Shown: positions 44,987 to 53,175 of the stretch, piece by piece
Layout of the letters: each line of letters opens with the position of its first letter
Numbering within the stretch: position 1 is the stretch's first letter
From: Candidatus Pseudobacter hemicellulosilyticus
GTDB lineage: Bacteria > Bacteroidota > Bacteroidia > Chitinophagales > Chitinophagaceae
Length of the DNA: 64,000 bases
Reading direction: 5' to 3'
Assembly: GCA_029202545.1 (NCBI GenBank)
Contig: CP119311.1
Coordinates: 2,852,001 to 2,916,000, forward strand
Made by a program: the position numbers and the translations under genes
The notes under the pieces: generated by a model
What the model saw: only the letters and a program-made list of their open reading frames with translations
Database searches by the model: none
What the model was told of the DNA's origin: nothing

Positions 44987-46222
44987 TCAGTAACCCATTT
45001 TTTTCTTCAGTCCTTCGTCAATAGCGTCCAGGAACTCTTCGGTGTACAGGTAGTGGTCGCCGTGGCTTACTTTATTGCCATGGATACAGACGGCCAGGTC
45101 CTTGGTCATTTTACCGGCCTGAACTACTTCAATACAAACAGTTTCCAGGGCGTTGGCAAAATCAATCAGCTCCTGGTTGCCGTCCAGCTTGCCGCGGAAG
45201 GCGAGGCCTCTTGTCCAGGCAAAGATGGAGGCAATGGGATTGGTGCTGGTAGGTTTGCCGGCCTGGTGGTCGCGGTAATGGCGGGTAACGGTACCGTGGG
45301 CGGCTTCAGCCTCCATGGTCTTACCATCCGGGGTAACCAGTACGGAGGTCATGAGGCCGAGGGAGCCGAAGCCCTGGGCTACGCTATCGCTTTGTACGTC
45401 GCCATCATAGTTCTTACAGGCCCAGACAAAGTTGCCGTTCCATTTCAGGGCGCTGGCTACCATGTCGTCAATGAGGCGGTGTTCATATACGATGCCGGCG
45501 GCTTCAAACAGTTGTTTGAATTCGGCTTCGTAGATATCGGCGAAGATATCCTTGAAGCGGCCGTCATATTTTTTGAGGATGGTGTTCTTGGTGCTGAGGT
45601 AGAGGGGCCATTTTTTGCTGAGGGCCATGTTGAAGCAGCTGCGGGCGAAGCCTTGGATGCTTTCGTCGGTATTGTACATGGAGAGGGCTACGCCATCGCC
45701 TTTGAAGTTGAACACTTCAAAGGTCTGGGGCTCGCTGCCGTCTTCGGGGGTAAAGATCATGGTGAGCTTACCCTTGCCTTTGATCACGGTGTCAGTGGCG
45801 CGGTACTGGTCGCCAAAGGCATGGCGGCCAACAATGATGGGGGCGGACCAGTTGGATACCAGCCGCGGAATATTGCTGATCACGATGGGTTCCCGGAATA
45901 CGGTGCCGTCCAGGATATTCCGGATGGTGCCGTTGGGGCTTTTCCACATCTGTTTGAGGTTGAACTCTTTCACACGGGCTTCATCGGGCGTGATGGTGGC
46001 GCATTTGATCCCTACGCCGTATTGCCTGATGGCATTGGCGGCGTCAACGGTCACCTGATCGTCCGTCTGGTCGCGATATTCCATGCCCAGGTCATAATAT
46101 TTGATATCCAGCTCCAGGTAGGGGAGGATCAGTTTATCCTTAATGAATTTCCAAATTATTCTGGTCATTTCGTCGCCGTCCAGCTCAACAACAGGATTCT
46201 TTACGGTTATTTTTTTTGCCAT
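44987..46222 (-). CDS. icd: NADP-dependent isocitrate dehydrogenase (eukaryote-like type)
   Basis: 411 residues. Converts isocitrate to 2-oxoglutarate with CO2 release and NADPH production. Landmarks: VVELDGDEMTRIIW at the N-terminus, 'KSPNGTIRNILDGTVFREP' with the substrate-binding Ser/Asn/Arg, 'YDGDVQSDSVAQGFGSLGLM', and 'EAAHGTVTRHYRDHQAG' (NADP phosphate region with His/Arg). The length and motifs place it in the homodimeric eukaryote-like group (type II subfamily). Its promoter (46252-46282) and terminator mark a monocistronic unit. Confidence 0.96.
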   Translation of the reverse strand: MAKKITVKNPVVELDGDEMTRIIWKFIKDKLILPYLELDIKYYDLGMEYRDQTDDQVTVDAANAIRQYGVGIKCATITPDEARVKEFNLKQMWKSPNGTIRNILDGTVFREPIVISNIPRLVSNWSAPIIVGRHAFGDQYRATDTVIKGKGKLTMIFTPEDGSEPQTFEVFNFKGDGVALSMYNTDESIQGFARSCFNMALSKKWPLYLSTKNTILKKYDGRFKDIFADIYEAEFKQLFEAAGIVYEHRLIDDMVASALKWNGNFVWACKNYDGDVQSDSVAQGFGSLGLMTSVLVTPDGKTMEAEAAHGTVTRHYRDHQAGKPTSTNPIASIFAWTRGLAFRGKLDGNQELIDFANALETVCIEVVQAGKMTKDLAVCIHGNKVSHGDHYLYTEEFLDAIDEGLKKKMGY

Positions 46223-46244
46223 GTGCTATGATTTTAAGCTATGT

Positions 46245-46282
46245 TAGGTTGCAAACCTACAGCAAATGAGCTAATTGAACAA
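46245..46282 (-). promoter_or_regulatory. icd promoter with a dyad across the -7 box
   Basis: Minus strand TTG (46282-46280), 20-bp spacer, TAGGTTTG (46259-46252). The box is the left half of an inverted repeat TAGGTT-TGC-AACCTA (46245-46259), a possible operator. Confidence 0.65.
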
Positions 46283-46449
46283 GGCAGTTTTGCGCAGGAC
46301 CCAGCTGGGAAAAGCCTGGGGGGAAACGGCTGGGAAATCAGCGGGACAAGGGAACAGCGCCCGGCGCACAAAAATTAATTTGTGGGTACAAATAGTACCA
46401 GAGTGGTGGAATGAGGTTTCTATATAAAAGAGATAACCAATCACCCACT

Positions 46450-47091
46450 ATGGCCTTTGAACTAAACGACAGAATCGGGATCCTGCAACGATATCTTGAT
46501 CAGTTGTATAGGAGCACCGGCCGCCTGGTAACGCTGTCCGTGGCTGAGCTGACCACGCTGGCAGAGCTGATGACCCTGCATACCTACAGTCGCCGGGAGG
46601 TCATGGTCAGGATCGGTGATCACGAGCCTTATTTACACTTCGTCATCACCGGGCTGGTCCGGACCTATTTTTTCAAGGGTGAAGAAGAGGTGGTGACCCA
46701 GCTGGCCAAGGAGGGAGATCTGGTAGGTTCTACCATTTCTTTTTTTTCCGGCAAACCTTCCGATTATATGGTGGAGGCGCTGGAGCCCAGCACCATGCTT
46801 TCCATTCCCCGCGCCAAAATGGAACAGTTGTACCGCTATTCCATTGAGATCAATAAACTGGCGAGGGTTATCCTCACTGACCATCTGCTGCAAAAAGAGA
46901 CCTGGGAACTGGTCAGGCTGAAATACAATATCCGGGAACGTTTTCTGCTTTTCATAGAGAACAACCAGGAACTATTCCTCCGCGTACCGCAAAAATACCA
47001 GGCTTCCTACCTGAACATTAAACCAGAAACATTCAGCAGGCTCAAAACACAGGTGACCAGGAGAATGCACGCTCTGTCGTCTGACAAATAA
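46450..47091 (+). CDS. Crp/Fnr family transcriptional regulator, paralogue 1
   Basis: 213 residues from the ATG at 46450 (MAFELNDRIGILQRYL). Cyclic-nucleotide-binding-like beta-roll at about 30-140 ('VMVRIGDHEPYLHFVITGLVRTYFF'), then a dimerisation helix and a short HTH (about 180-205, 'PQKYQASYLNIKPETFSRLKTQ'). No iron-sulfur cysteines, so not an Fnr oxygen sensor. In Bacteroidota such proteins usually do not bind cAMP strongly. Its neighbour 8 bp downstream is a paralogue with the same architecture. An inverted repeat GGTAC-AAATA-GTACC lies upstream at about 46385-46400. Confidence 0.85.
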   Translation: MAFELNDRIGILQRYLDQLYRSTGRLVTLSVAELTTLAELMTLHTYSRREVMVRIGDHEPYLHFVITGLVRTYFFKGEEEVVTQLAKEGDLVGSTISFFSGKPSDYMVEALEPSTMLSIPRAKMEQLYRYSIEINKLARVILTDHLLQKETWELVRLKYNIRERFLLFIENNQELFLRVPQKYQASYLNIKPETFSRLKTQVTRRMHALSSDK

Positions 47092-47099
47092 CACGGCTC

Positions 47100-47750
47100 A
47101 TGACCAGATCATTGGATGTCAAAAATTATTTCGATCCTTTTTATACAACTGTCCACGCCATCACCAGGCTGAGGCGGGACCAGCTGGCATTGCTGTTGCC
47201 TTATTTTGAGGTGGTGTCTTTTACGCGTAAGTCCCTGCTGCTGCAGGATGGCGAAGTGGAGAACTACCTCAGCCTGGTGCTCCGGGGAATGGTGCGCAAA
47301 TATGTGCAGCTGAAGAACCAGGGCGAGGTAACGCTGCAGCTGGCTACCGAAGGGCATTTCATTCAATCGGATATCTCCTTTAATTTCCGCCGTCCTTCAG
47401 AGGTATTGCTGGAAGCGCTGGAGCCCTGCATTGTTGTCCGGCTTCACTACAATAAGATGGAGGAGATGATGGTGCGGCATCCCTGGATGGAGGAAGTAGG
47501 CCGTATCCTGGCCGGCGCCATGGCTGAAAAACGGGACGCCCGGATCTACAACCTGCTGAAGCAAACGCCGCGGGAGCGTTTTATTGCCTATATGCAGAAG
47601 CACCCTACCATGCTGCAGCGGGTGCCGCAGAAGATACTGGCCTCTTACCTGAATATACAGCCTGAAACTTTCAGTCGCCTAAAACACCTGATGCGCAAGC
47701 GCTCGGGTGATGAAGATCCTACACATTCACCACAAGCACAGGTATGGTAA
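47100..47750 (+). CDS. Crp/Fnr family transcriptional regulator, paralogue 2
   Basis: 216 residues, same layout as the upstream gene: beta-roll (about 30-140, 'LLLQDGEVENYLSLVLRGMVRK') and C-terminal HTH 'VPQKILASYLNIQPETFSRLKH'. The two HTHs share nearly identical recognition helices (YLNI-PETFSRLK), suggesting overlapping targets after duplication. The 3' end overlaps the convergent mntH gene by 32 bp. Target genes unknown. Confidence 0.85.
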   Translation: MTRSLDVKNYFDPFYTTVHAITRLRRDQLALLLPYFEVVSFTRKSLLLQDGEVENYLSLVLRGMVRKYVQLKNQGEVTLQLATEGHFIQSDISFNFRRPSEVLLEALEPCIVVRLHYNKMEEMMVRHPWMEEVGRILAGAMAEKRDARIYNLLKQTPRERFIAYMQKHPTMLQRVPQKILASYLNIQPETFSRLKHLMRKRSGDEDPTHSPQAQVW

Positions 47751-49602
47751 GCTCATGCCTTACGGTATTGATGGTCTCTCCATAGATCAGGTCCTTGACC
47801 CCGCTGTGTCGGTGGGCGCCTATGACCAGCATATCTGCTTCCTGTTCCTGCACCAGCCGTACAATTTCTCTGGCCCGGTCCCTGTATCCCAGGTAGCCGC
47901 TGGCCTGTAGTCCTTTGGCCTGCAGCTGCTGTACATAGTTCTGCAGCCGCTGCTGATCATACCGCGTTTCAAAATCATCACTCTCCCGGCCATGCAATCG
48001 GGCGGAAGCGCTTTCCACAATATGGATCAGGATAAAGCTGCATTCCTGGCTGCCCTGCCCGATGGCATGGGCCAGCAACTCCCCGTCATGCTGCCCGAAG
48101 TCCAGTGCTACGGCGATCTTCTTATACGTGGGTATGTTCAGGTTGCCCAGGATGGCTACTTCAGGGTGCGGCTGTATGGGGGATGGTTTGCGGATGCGCA
48201 CCAGGAGGGGATAAACAATGATATACGCCAGCAATGCCAGGAAAAAGACACCTGCGGCAATGATGACGATCTTCCAGAAAAGATTGCTGGAGCCGGCGAA
48301 ATAGCTGCCGGTCTCATTCAGCACCATTTTGATATTGAGGAATACCAGCACGGCGGCAATGACCCAGGCCGCTACCTGTACAATGGGTTTGATGGCATAG
48401 ATGCCCATGGTCTTTTTATCGCTCACAAAATGGATCAGCGGGATAATGGCAAAGCCCAGCTGCATGCTCAGGATCACCTGGCTCAGGATCAGCAGGTAGT
48501 CCACTTCATCGTCCCCAAAAATATAGATCACCGCAATGGCGGGAATGATGGCCAGCAGCCGGGTAAGCAGCCGCCTGATCCAGGGGTTGATGCGCAGTCG
48601 CAGGTACCCTTCCATCACGATCTGCCCGGCCAGGGTGCCGGTAACGGTGGAGCTTTGCCCCGCGGCAATCAGTGCAACGGCAAACAGGATGGGGGCGGTC
48701 TCGGAGCCCAGCAGGCCGGCCAGCAGTTTATGTGCTTCTTTGATCTCGGCCACTTCCATCATACCGTTCTTGAAAAAGGCGGTGGCCGCCAGCACCAGGA
48801 TGGCGGCGTTGACCAGGAAGGCTACGTTGAGGGCGATGGCTGAGTCCACAAAATTCCATTTCAGGGCCTGGCGGATGCCTTTATCTGTTTTGGGGATCTT
48901 ACGGGTCTGTACCAGCGCAGAATGCAGGTAGAGGTTATGGGGCATTACGGTGGCGCCAATGATACCGATGGCGATATAGAGTGCCTGCTCGTTAGGGAAG
49001 GTGGGGATAAAACCGGTGGCCAGCTCGCTCATATCGGGTTTGACCAGGATGATCTCCACCAGGAAAGAGAGGCCTACCACGGCTACCAGGCCAATGATAA
49101 AGGCTTCCATCTTGCGCATACCCAGTCGCTGCAGGAAGAGCAGGAGAAAGGTATCAAACACGGTGATGGCCACGCCCCAGATCAGGGGCAGGCCTGTCAG
49201 CAGGTGGATACCGATGGCCATGCCCAGCACTTCTGCCAGGTCGGTGGCGGCAATGGCCACTTCAGCCAGGATATATAAAATGAAATTAACGCCTTTCGGG
49301 TAGGTTTCCCTGTTAGCCTGGGCCAGGTCCCTGCCGCGGACAATACCCAGCCGGGCGGAGAGGCTTTGCAGGAGGAGGGCCATGAGGTTACTCATGAGCA
49401 GGACCCAGATCAGGGAATACCCAAACTGGCTGCCGCCTGCCAGGTCGGTGGCCCAGTTGCCCGGGTCCATATAACCTACGCTGACGAGGTAGGCGGGGCC
49501 GAAGAAGGCGAAAACCCGTCTCCAGCCTTTGGATTTCTTACTGATGTCTACCGAGCCGTGTACTTCACTGAGGGAGGCATCGGGGTGGTGTTTATTCGTC
49601 AT
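47719..49602 (-). CDS. mntH: Nramp metal transporter MntH fused to a universal stress protein domain
   Basis: 627 residues from the ATG at 49602 (an upstream TTG would add three). Residues about 30-455 form the Nramp core of 11 or so helices with the metal-binding motifs DPGNWATD and MPHNLYLHS; the protein is a proton-coupled Mn2+/Fe2+ importer. Residues about 490-627 are a UspA-like domain with the nucleotide-binding pattern 'GAHRHSGVKDLIYGETINTV' and 'IPVLVV', facing the cytosol. The fusion is known in Bacteroidota; ATP or signal control of transport by the domain is inferred. The start lies inside the dtxR/mntR gene (11-nt overlap), so the two are translationally coupled. Confidence 0.95.
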   Translation of the reverse strand: MTNKHHPDASLSEVHGSVDISKKSKGWRRVFAFFGPAYLVSVGYMDPGNWATDLAGGSQFGYSLIWVLLMSNLMALLLQSLSARLGIVRGRDLAQANRETYPKGVNFILYILAEVAIAATDLAEVLGMAIGIHLLTGLPLIWGVAITVFDTFLLLFLQRLGMRKMEAFIIGLVAVVGLSFLVEIILVKPDMSELATGFIPTFPNEQALYIAIGIIGATVMPHNLYLHSALVQTRKIPKTDKGIRQALKWNFVDSAIALNVAFLVNAAILVLAATAFFKNGMMEVAEIKEAHKLLAGLLGSETAPILFAVALIAAGQSSTVTGTLAGQIVMEGYLRLRINPWIRRLLTRLLAIIPAIAVIYIFGDDEVDYLLILSQVILSMQLGFAIIPLIHFVSDKKTMGIYAIKPIVQVAAWVIAAVLVFLNIKMVLNETGSYFAGSSNLFWKIVIIAAGVFFLALLAYIIVYPLLVRIRKPSPIQPHPEVAILGNLNIPTYKKIAVALDFGQHDGELLAHAIGQGSQECSFILIHIVESASARLHGRESDDFETRYDQQRLQNYVQQLQAKGLQASGYLGYRDRAREIVRLVQEQEADMLVIGAHRHSGVKDLIYGETINTVRHELTIPVLVVNV

Positions 49603-50260
49603 AGGTGACAAATACGTTTTTAGCTACGTGTTCACTGATGGTCACGGCAGGCAGGTTCTTTATTTTCAATTCCAGGGAATTGTCGAACGCAAATCGTTTT
49701 TTGATCTCCAGGCGGGTGCCCAGGGCAATATGTTTGTGGCGGAGCAGTTCCAGCATTTCGGGCGATTGATCACCGATGCCGCTTACCTGCCCTGTTTTAC
49801 CCACTGGCAGCTGGAGCAGGTCCACCTGGACTACCAGGGTGAAACGGCCCTGGCTGTCGGGAATGGGATCACCATGCGGATCTGTTTTGGGAAAACCGAG
49901 GAACTCATCCAGCCGGTCTATCAGCTTTTTGCTGCTGATATGTTCCAGCTCTTCTGCAATCTCATGCACTTCATCCCAGCCAAACTGCAGCTTCTCTACC
50001 AGGAAATATTCCCAGAGCCGGTGTTTGCGGATGATCTGCAAAGCTACTTTACGGCCTTCGCCGCTCAGTTTAAAACCCTTGTATTTTTCATAGAGCAGCA
50101 GCTTCTGGGCCTTGAGCTTTTTCAGCATGTCCGTCACGGAAGCCGGCCGGGTCTGCAACTCATTGGCCACATCATTGGTGGTGACCACCCCATCGTCTTT
50201 CTGGAGGTGAAAGATGGCTTTGAGGTAATTTTCTTTACTGCTGGAGTAGGTAGCGTTCAC
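49592..50260 (-). CDS. DtxR/MntR family metal-dependent repressor
   Basis: 222 residues. N-terminal winged HTH ('YLKAIFHLQKDDGVVTTNDVANEL', 'RPASVTDMLKKLKAQKL'), metal-binding dimerisation domain ('HRLWEYFLVEKLQFGWDEVHEIAEELEHI' with the expected His/Glu ligands) and a C-terminal FeoA/SH3-like domain (from about 150). Controls Mn2+ or Fe2+ uptake by binding metal and then DNA. Its partner mntH overlaps its 3' end, and the palindrome at 50295-50310 sits on the promoter, so an autoregulated mntR-mntH operon is likely. Confidence 0.93.
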   Translation of the reverse strand: MNATYSSSKENYLKAIFHLQKDDGVVTTNDVANELQTRPASVTDMLKKLKAQKLLLYEKYKGFKLSGEGRKVALQIIRKHRLWEYFLVEKLQFGWDEVHEIAEELEHISSKKLIDRLDEFLGFPKTDPHGDPIPDSQGRFTLVVQVDLLQLPVGKTGQVSGIGDQSPEMLELLRHKHIALGTRLEIKKRFAFDNSLELKIKNLPAVTISEHVAKNVFVTYDE

Positions 50261-50294
50261 CGGTAACTCGATTTTTTGATGACCTAAACAATAA

Positions 50295-50310
50295 TTTAGA
50301 CAAATCTAAA
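50295..50310 (-). promoter_or_regulatory. Candidate MntR/DtxR operator on the -7 box
   Basis: Palindrome TTTAGA-CAAA-TCTAAA. On the minus strand it contains TAGATTTG (50308-50301), a TAnnTTTG box, so repressor binding would block transcription. The half-site TTTAGA fits DtxR/MntR-type boxes. Confidence 0.7.
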
Positions 50311-50390
50311 AAAAATGCGTGAGATCGGGAATATTCTTTTCAAGGTCTGATACTGAATGCCTATTTTTAACGCATCAACTGTTTCCTGGT

Positions 50391-51353
50391 ATGAAAAACT
50401 ACCTTCTACTATTATTACTGACCCTCCCCCTTTTTTTTGCCTGTAAGGAAAAGAAGACCTCTATGAAAGACGATGAGGTGGTGACCGTGACCGATTTCAT
50501 AGAATTTTTTCCCGAGGTTGGTCTGACTTTCCAGCTGGCGGATACCACTCTCCGGCAAAAGACCACTGATTCCCTCCTGATTGGCAATAAGACCTTCCAC
50601 CAGTTCATCCCGGACAGCCTGCTGAAAAAGGATTTTGGCGCTACGGCCAGGCCAAAGCTCTATGCATTGGGAAGGGTGAAGGAAAAGGACCGGGAGACCT
50701 ACCTCTTCTTCAAAGCGGTAGCCGGCTCCAAACGGGTGGGCTACCTGGTCTGTTTCAGTGAAAAGGAACAGTTTTTGCAGGGCATGCCCCTGGTGCGCGA
50801 CGGGTTCGACAGCCAGGCCAGCGCCTACGGTCAGCTGGACAAGAAATTCCAGATCACTACCTACCGCGATAAAAAGCAGGCAGGCCAGCTGAGCTTCAAA
50901 AGAAATGTCTATTTCTACAACAATACAGCCAATGAGTTCACGCTCATTTTCACAGAACCTAATGAAGAGATCATTGCCAATGTGATCAACCCCATTGATA
51001 CCCTGGCCGCCAAACACAAATTTGCCGGTGAGTATGTCAAAGACAAAAGGAATTTTGTATCGGTAAGGGATGGTAAGTCTGCTTCCGAGGTCCTGGTCTT
51101 TGTGCATTTTGAGAAGAATGGCGGGGAATGCAAAGGGGAATTAAAAGGAATGGCCCGGTTTGTGTCCAATAATGTGGCCGTTTACCAGGAAAGCGGCAAT
51201 CCCTGCAGCCTGCAGCTGAGCTTCAGCAAAACGGCCGTTTCCCTCAAGGAAACCGGCGGTTGCGGCAGCTACCGGGATATCCGCTGCTTTTTTGAGGGCA
51301 GCTATCCAAGAAAGAAAGCGCCCAAACCCGAATCGGGAGGTAAGAAAAAATAA
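50391..51353 (+). CDS. Hypothetical lipoprotein
   Basis: 320 residues from the ATG at 50391 (lipobox LFFAC, followed by Lys/Glu-rich linker). The mature protein is rich in Lys, Phe and beta-strands ('DTLRQKTTDSLLIGNKTFHQF', 'TYRDKKQAGQLSFKRNVYFY') and ends in a conserved-looking Cys/Gly/Lys tail. I recognise no named domain. A near-match box TATTTTTA lies about 22 bp upstream. Function unknown; likely exported and lipid-anchored. Confidence 0.8.
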   Translation: MKNYLLLLLLTLPLFFACKEKKTSMKDDEVVTVTDFIEFFPEVGLTFQLADTTLRQKTTDSLLIGNKTFHQFIPDSLLKKDFGATARPKLYALGRVKEKDRETYLFFKAVAGSKRVGYLVCFSEKEQFLQGMPLVRDGFDSQASAYGQLDKKFQITTYRDKKQAGQLSFKRNVYFYNNTANEFTLIFTEPNEEIIANVINPIDTLAAKHKFAGEYVKDKRNFVSVRDGKSASEVLVFVHFEKNGGECKGELKGMARFVSNNVAVYQESGNPCSLQLSFSKTAVSLKETGGCGSYRDIRCFFEGSYPRKKAPKPESGGKKK

Positions 51354-51358
51354 TGTGC

Positions 51359-51366
51359 TAATTTTG
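51359..51366 (+). promoter_or_regulatory. -7 box upstream of the GT35-like gene
   Basis: TAATTTTG, 81 nt before the start codon; no -33 TTG at 19 bp. Confidence 0.5.
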
Positions 51367-51447
51367 TAATCTATTGTGTTTTTTATACGCAAAGCGGTTG
51401 GTCTTATTGTATCAGCTTAAATTAATTTATAACCCGATTTCTATCGT

Positions 51448-53100
51448 ATGAGTTTCACTAATTTCAAAGTACCCTATCAGACAGACGAGCGATTTTCCAA
51501 GGCTGTGGCCTATTTTTCCATGGAGTTTGCTATTCATCAGCCGCTGAAGATCTACAGCGGTGGTCTCGGTTTCCTTTCCGGTTCTCATTTGCGCAGCGCC
51601 TACGAGTTGCGGCAGAACATGATCGGCATCGGCATCCTGTGGAAATATGGCTATTATGACCAGGCCCGTAACCAGGACCAGACCCTGCAGGTGACTTGGA
51701 TGGAAAAGATCTACAGCTATCTTGAAGACACCGGCATCCAGTTCCAGATCATCATCCATGACCATCCCGTCTGGGTAAAGGTCTGGTACCTGAACCCTGA
51801 GACCTTCGGATCAGCCCCGCTTTTCCTGCTCAGCACCGATGTGCCGGAAAACGATTATGTATCCCAGACCATTACCCATCGCCTCTATGATGCCAACGTA
51901 GCTACCAAAGTAGCGCAGTTCATCCTGCTGGGTGTTGGCGGCGCCAAACTGGTGGATGAACTGAACTTCAACCCGGACCGTTATCACCTGAATGAAGCGC
52001 ATGGCGTTTCCTCTGTGTTCTACCTGTACAAGAAATTCGGCAGTGTGGAAGAAGTGAAAAAACGCCTGGTCTTCACTACCCATACGCCTGAGGAGGCCGG
52101 TAATGAAAAACATGATATCTACCTCTGCCATAAAATGAGTTATTTCTGCGGTCTCAGCGTTGACGAAGTGCGCAAGCTGACCGGCCTGCAGGATGATCAG
52201 TTCAACCACTCCCTGGTGGCGCTCCGTTTTGCCCACCTGGCCAACGGTGTTTCCCAGCTGCACGGAGAAGTATCCCGGCAGATGTGGGGGAAATACACGG
52301 GTATCTGTCCCATTATTTCCATTACCAATGCACAGAACTGGCGCTATTGGGCCGATAAGGACATGCATGACGCCATGGACGGCAATAATGACGGATTTTG
52401 GGACGACCGCAAAAAGCACCTGAAGAAAAGAGCTTTTGAAGTGGTGGCCGATCAGACCGGCAAACTGATGGACCCCAATGTATTTACCATTGTCTGGGCC
52501 CGCCGCTTTGCAGGCTACAAACGCTCTGAGCTGATCACCCGCGATCGCCAGCGATTTGAAAAATTATTGTCCAATAAGGAAATGCCCGTGCAGATCATCT
52601 GGGCCGGCAAGCCTTATCCCATGGACTATCCTGCTATCAATGAGTTCAACAACCTGGTCCACCTCAGCCGCAACTATAAGAATATTGCCGTGATGGTAGG
52701 ATATGAACTGGCCCTGTCCAAAAGGATGAAACAGGCCGCCGACTGCTGGCTCAACAATCCCCGTGTTCCCCGCGAAGCTTCCGGCACCAGCGGCATGACC
52801 GCCGCCATGAACGGAGCCGTTAACTTCTCTACCGATGACGGCTGGATCCCGGAATTTATTCAGCATGGCAAGAACGGTTTTGTGATCCCCAAAGCTGACT
52901 ACGCCAATATGAACGTACAGCAGCAGGATGAATACGATCTTGACAAACTCTACGATATCCTGGAGCACGAGATCCTGCCCACTTATTATAAGAACTACGA
53001 ACAATGGCGCCAGATTGCCCAGCAGGGTATGAAGGATGTACGCCACCAGTTTGAAGCGGGCAGAATGGCTACCGAGTATTACGAAAATCTCTACAAGTAA
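51448..53100 (+). CDS. Alpha-glucan phosphorylase-like (GT35) protein without the PLP lysine
   Basis: 550 residues, the short (~550 aa) Bacteroidota form. Clear GT35 features: 'YFSMEFAIHQPLKIYSGGLGFLSGSH' near the N-terminus, 'YHLNEAHGVSSVF', 'FTTHTPEEAGNE', 'WARRFAGYKRSEL' and 'PREASGTSGM'. In active glycogen/starch phosphorylases the residue after the M in EASGT(G/S)xM is the lysine that holds pyridoxal phosphate; here it is Thr451 (codon ACC, 52798-52800). Thus phosphorolysis by the usual mechanism is doubtful; a regulatory, glucan-binding or altered glycosyltransferase role is possible. A sequencing error is unlikely since ACC cannot become a lysine codon by one change. Location cytosolic. 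Confidence 0.85.
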   Translation: MSFTNFKVPYQTDERFSKAVAYFSMEFAIHQPLKIYSGGLGFLSGSHLRSAYELRQNMIGIGILWKYGYYDQARNQDQTLQVTWMEKIYSYLEDTGIQFQIIIHDHPVWVKVWYLNPETFGSAPLFLLSTDVPENDYVSQTITHRLYDANVATKVAQFILLGVGGAKLVDELNFNPDRYHLNEAHGVSSVFYLYKKFGSVEEVKKRLVFTTHTPEEAGNEKHDIYLCHKMSYFCGLSVDEVRKLTGLQDDQFNHSLVALRFAHLANGVSQLHGEVSRQMWGKYTGICPIISITNAQNWRYWADKDMHDAMDGNNDGFWDDRKKHLKKRAFEVVADQTGKLMDPNVFTIVWARRFAGYKRSELITRDRQRFEKLLSNKEMPVQIIWAGKPYPMDYPAINEFNNLVHLSRNYKNIAVMVGYELALSKRMKQAADCWLNNPRVPREASGTSGMTAAMNGAVNFSTDDGWIPEFIQHGKNGFVIPKADYANMNVQQQDEYDLDKLYDILEHEILPTYYKNYEQWRQIAQQGMKDVRHQFEAGRMATEYYENLYK

Positions 53101-53122
53101 TTTTTTTTAAAACGTTTCTGTG

Positions 53123-53175
53123 TAATTAACAGTTAGTGAGCATCCATAGGGTATTGCTCACTAAACTGTTAATTA
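53123..53175 (+). promoter_or_regulatory. Long hairpin ending at the start codon of the DUF4139 gene
   Basis: Left arm 53123-53142 (TAATTAACAGTTAGTGAGCA) pairs with 53155-53175 except for one extra A, giving about 20 bp with a 12-nt loop (TCCATAGGGTAT). The right arm includes the first base of the ATG, so it could hide the ribosome-binding region, or act as a terminator for the gene before it; a T8 run lies before, not after, the hairpin. Confidence 0.55.

Noticed and set aside
44867..46231. 454-aa plus-strand open frame across icd
   Set aside because: Exactly antisense to the confident icd gene; no signal or domain.
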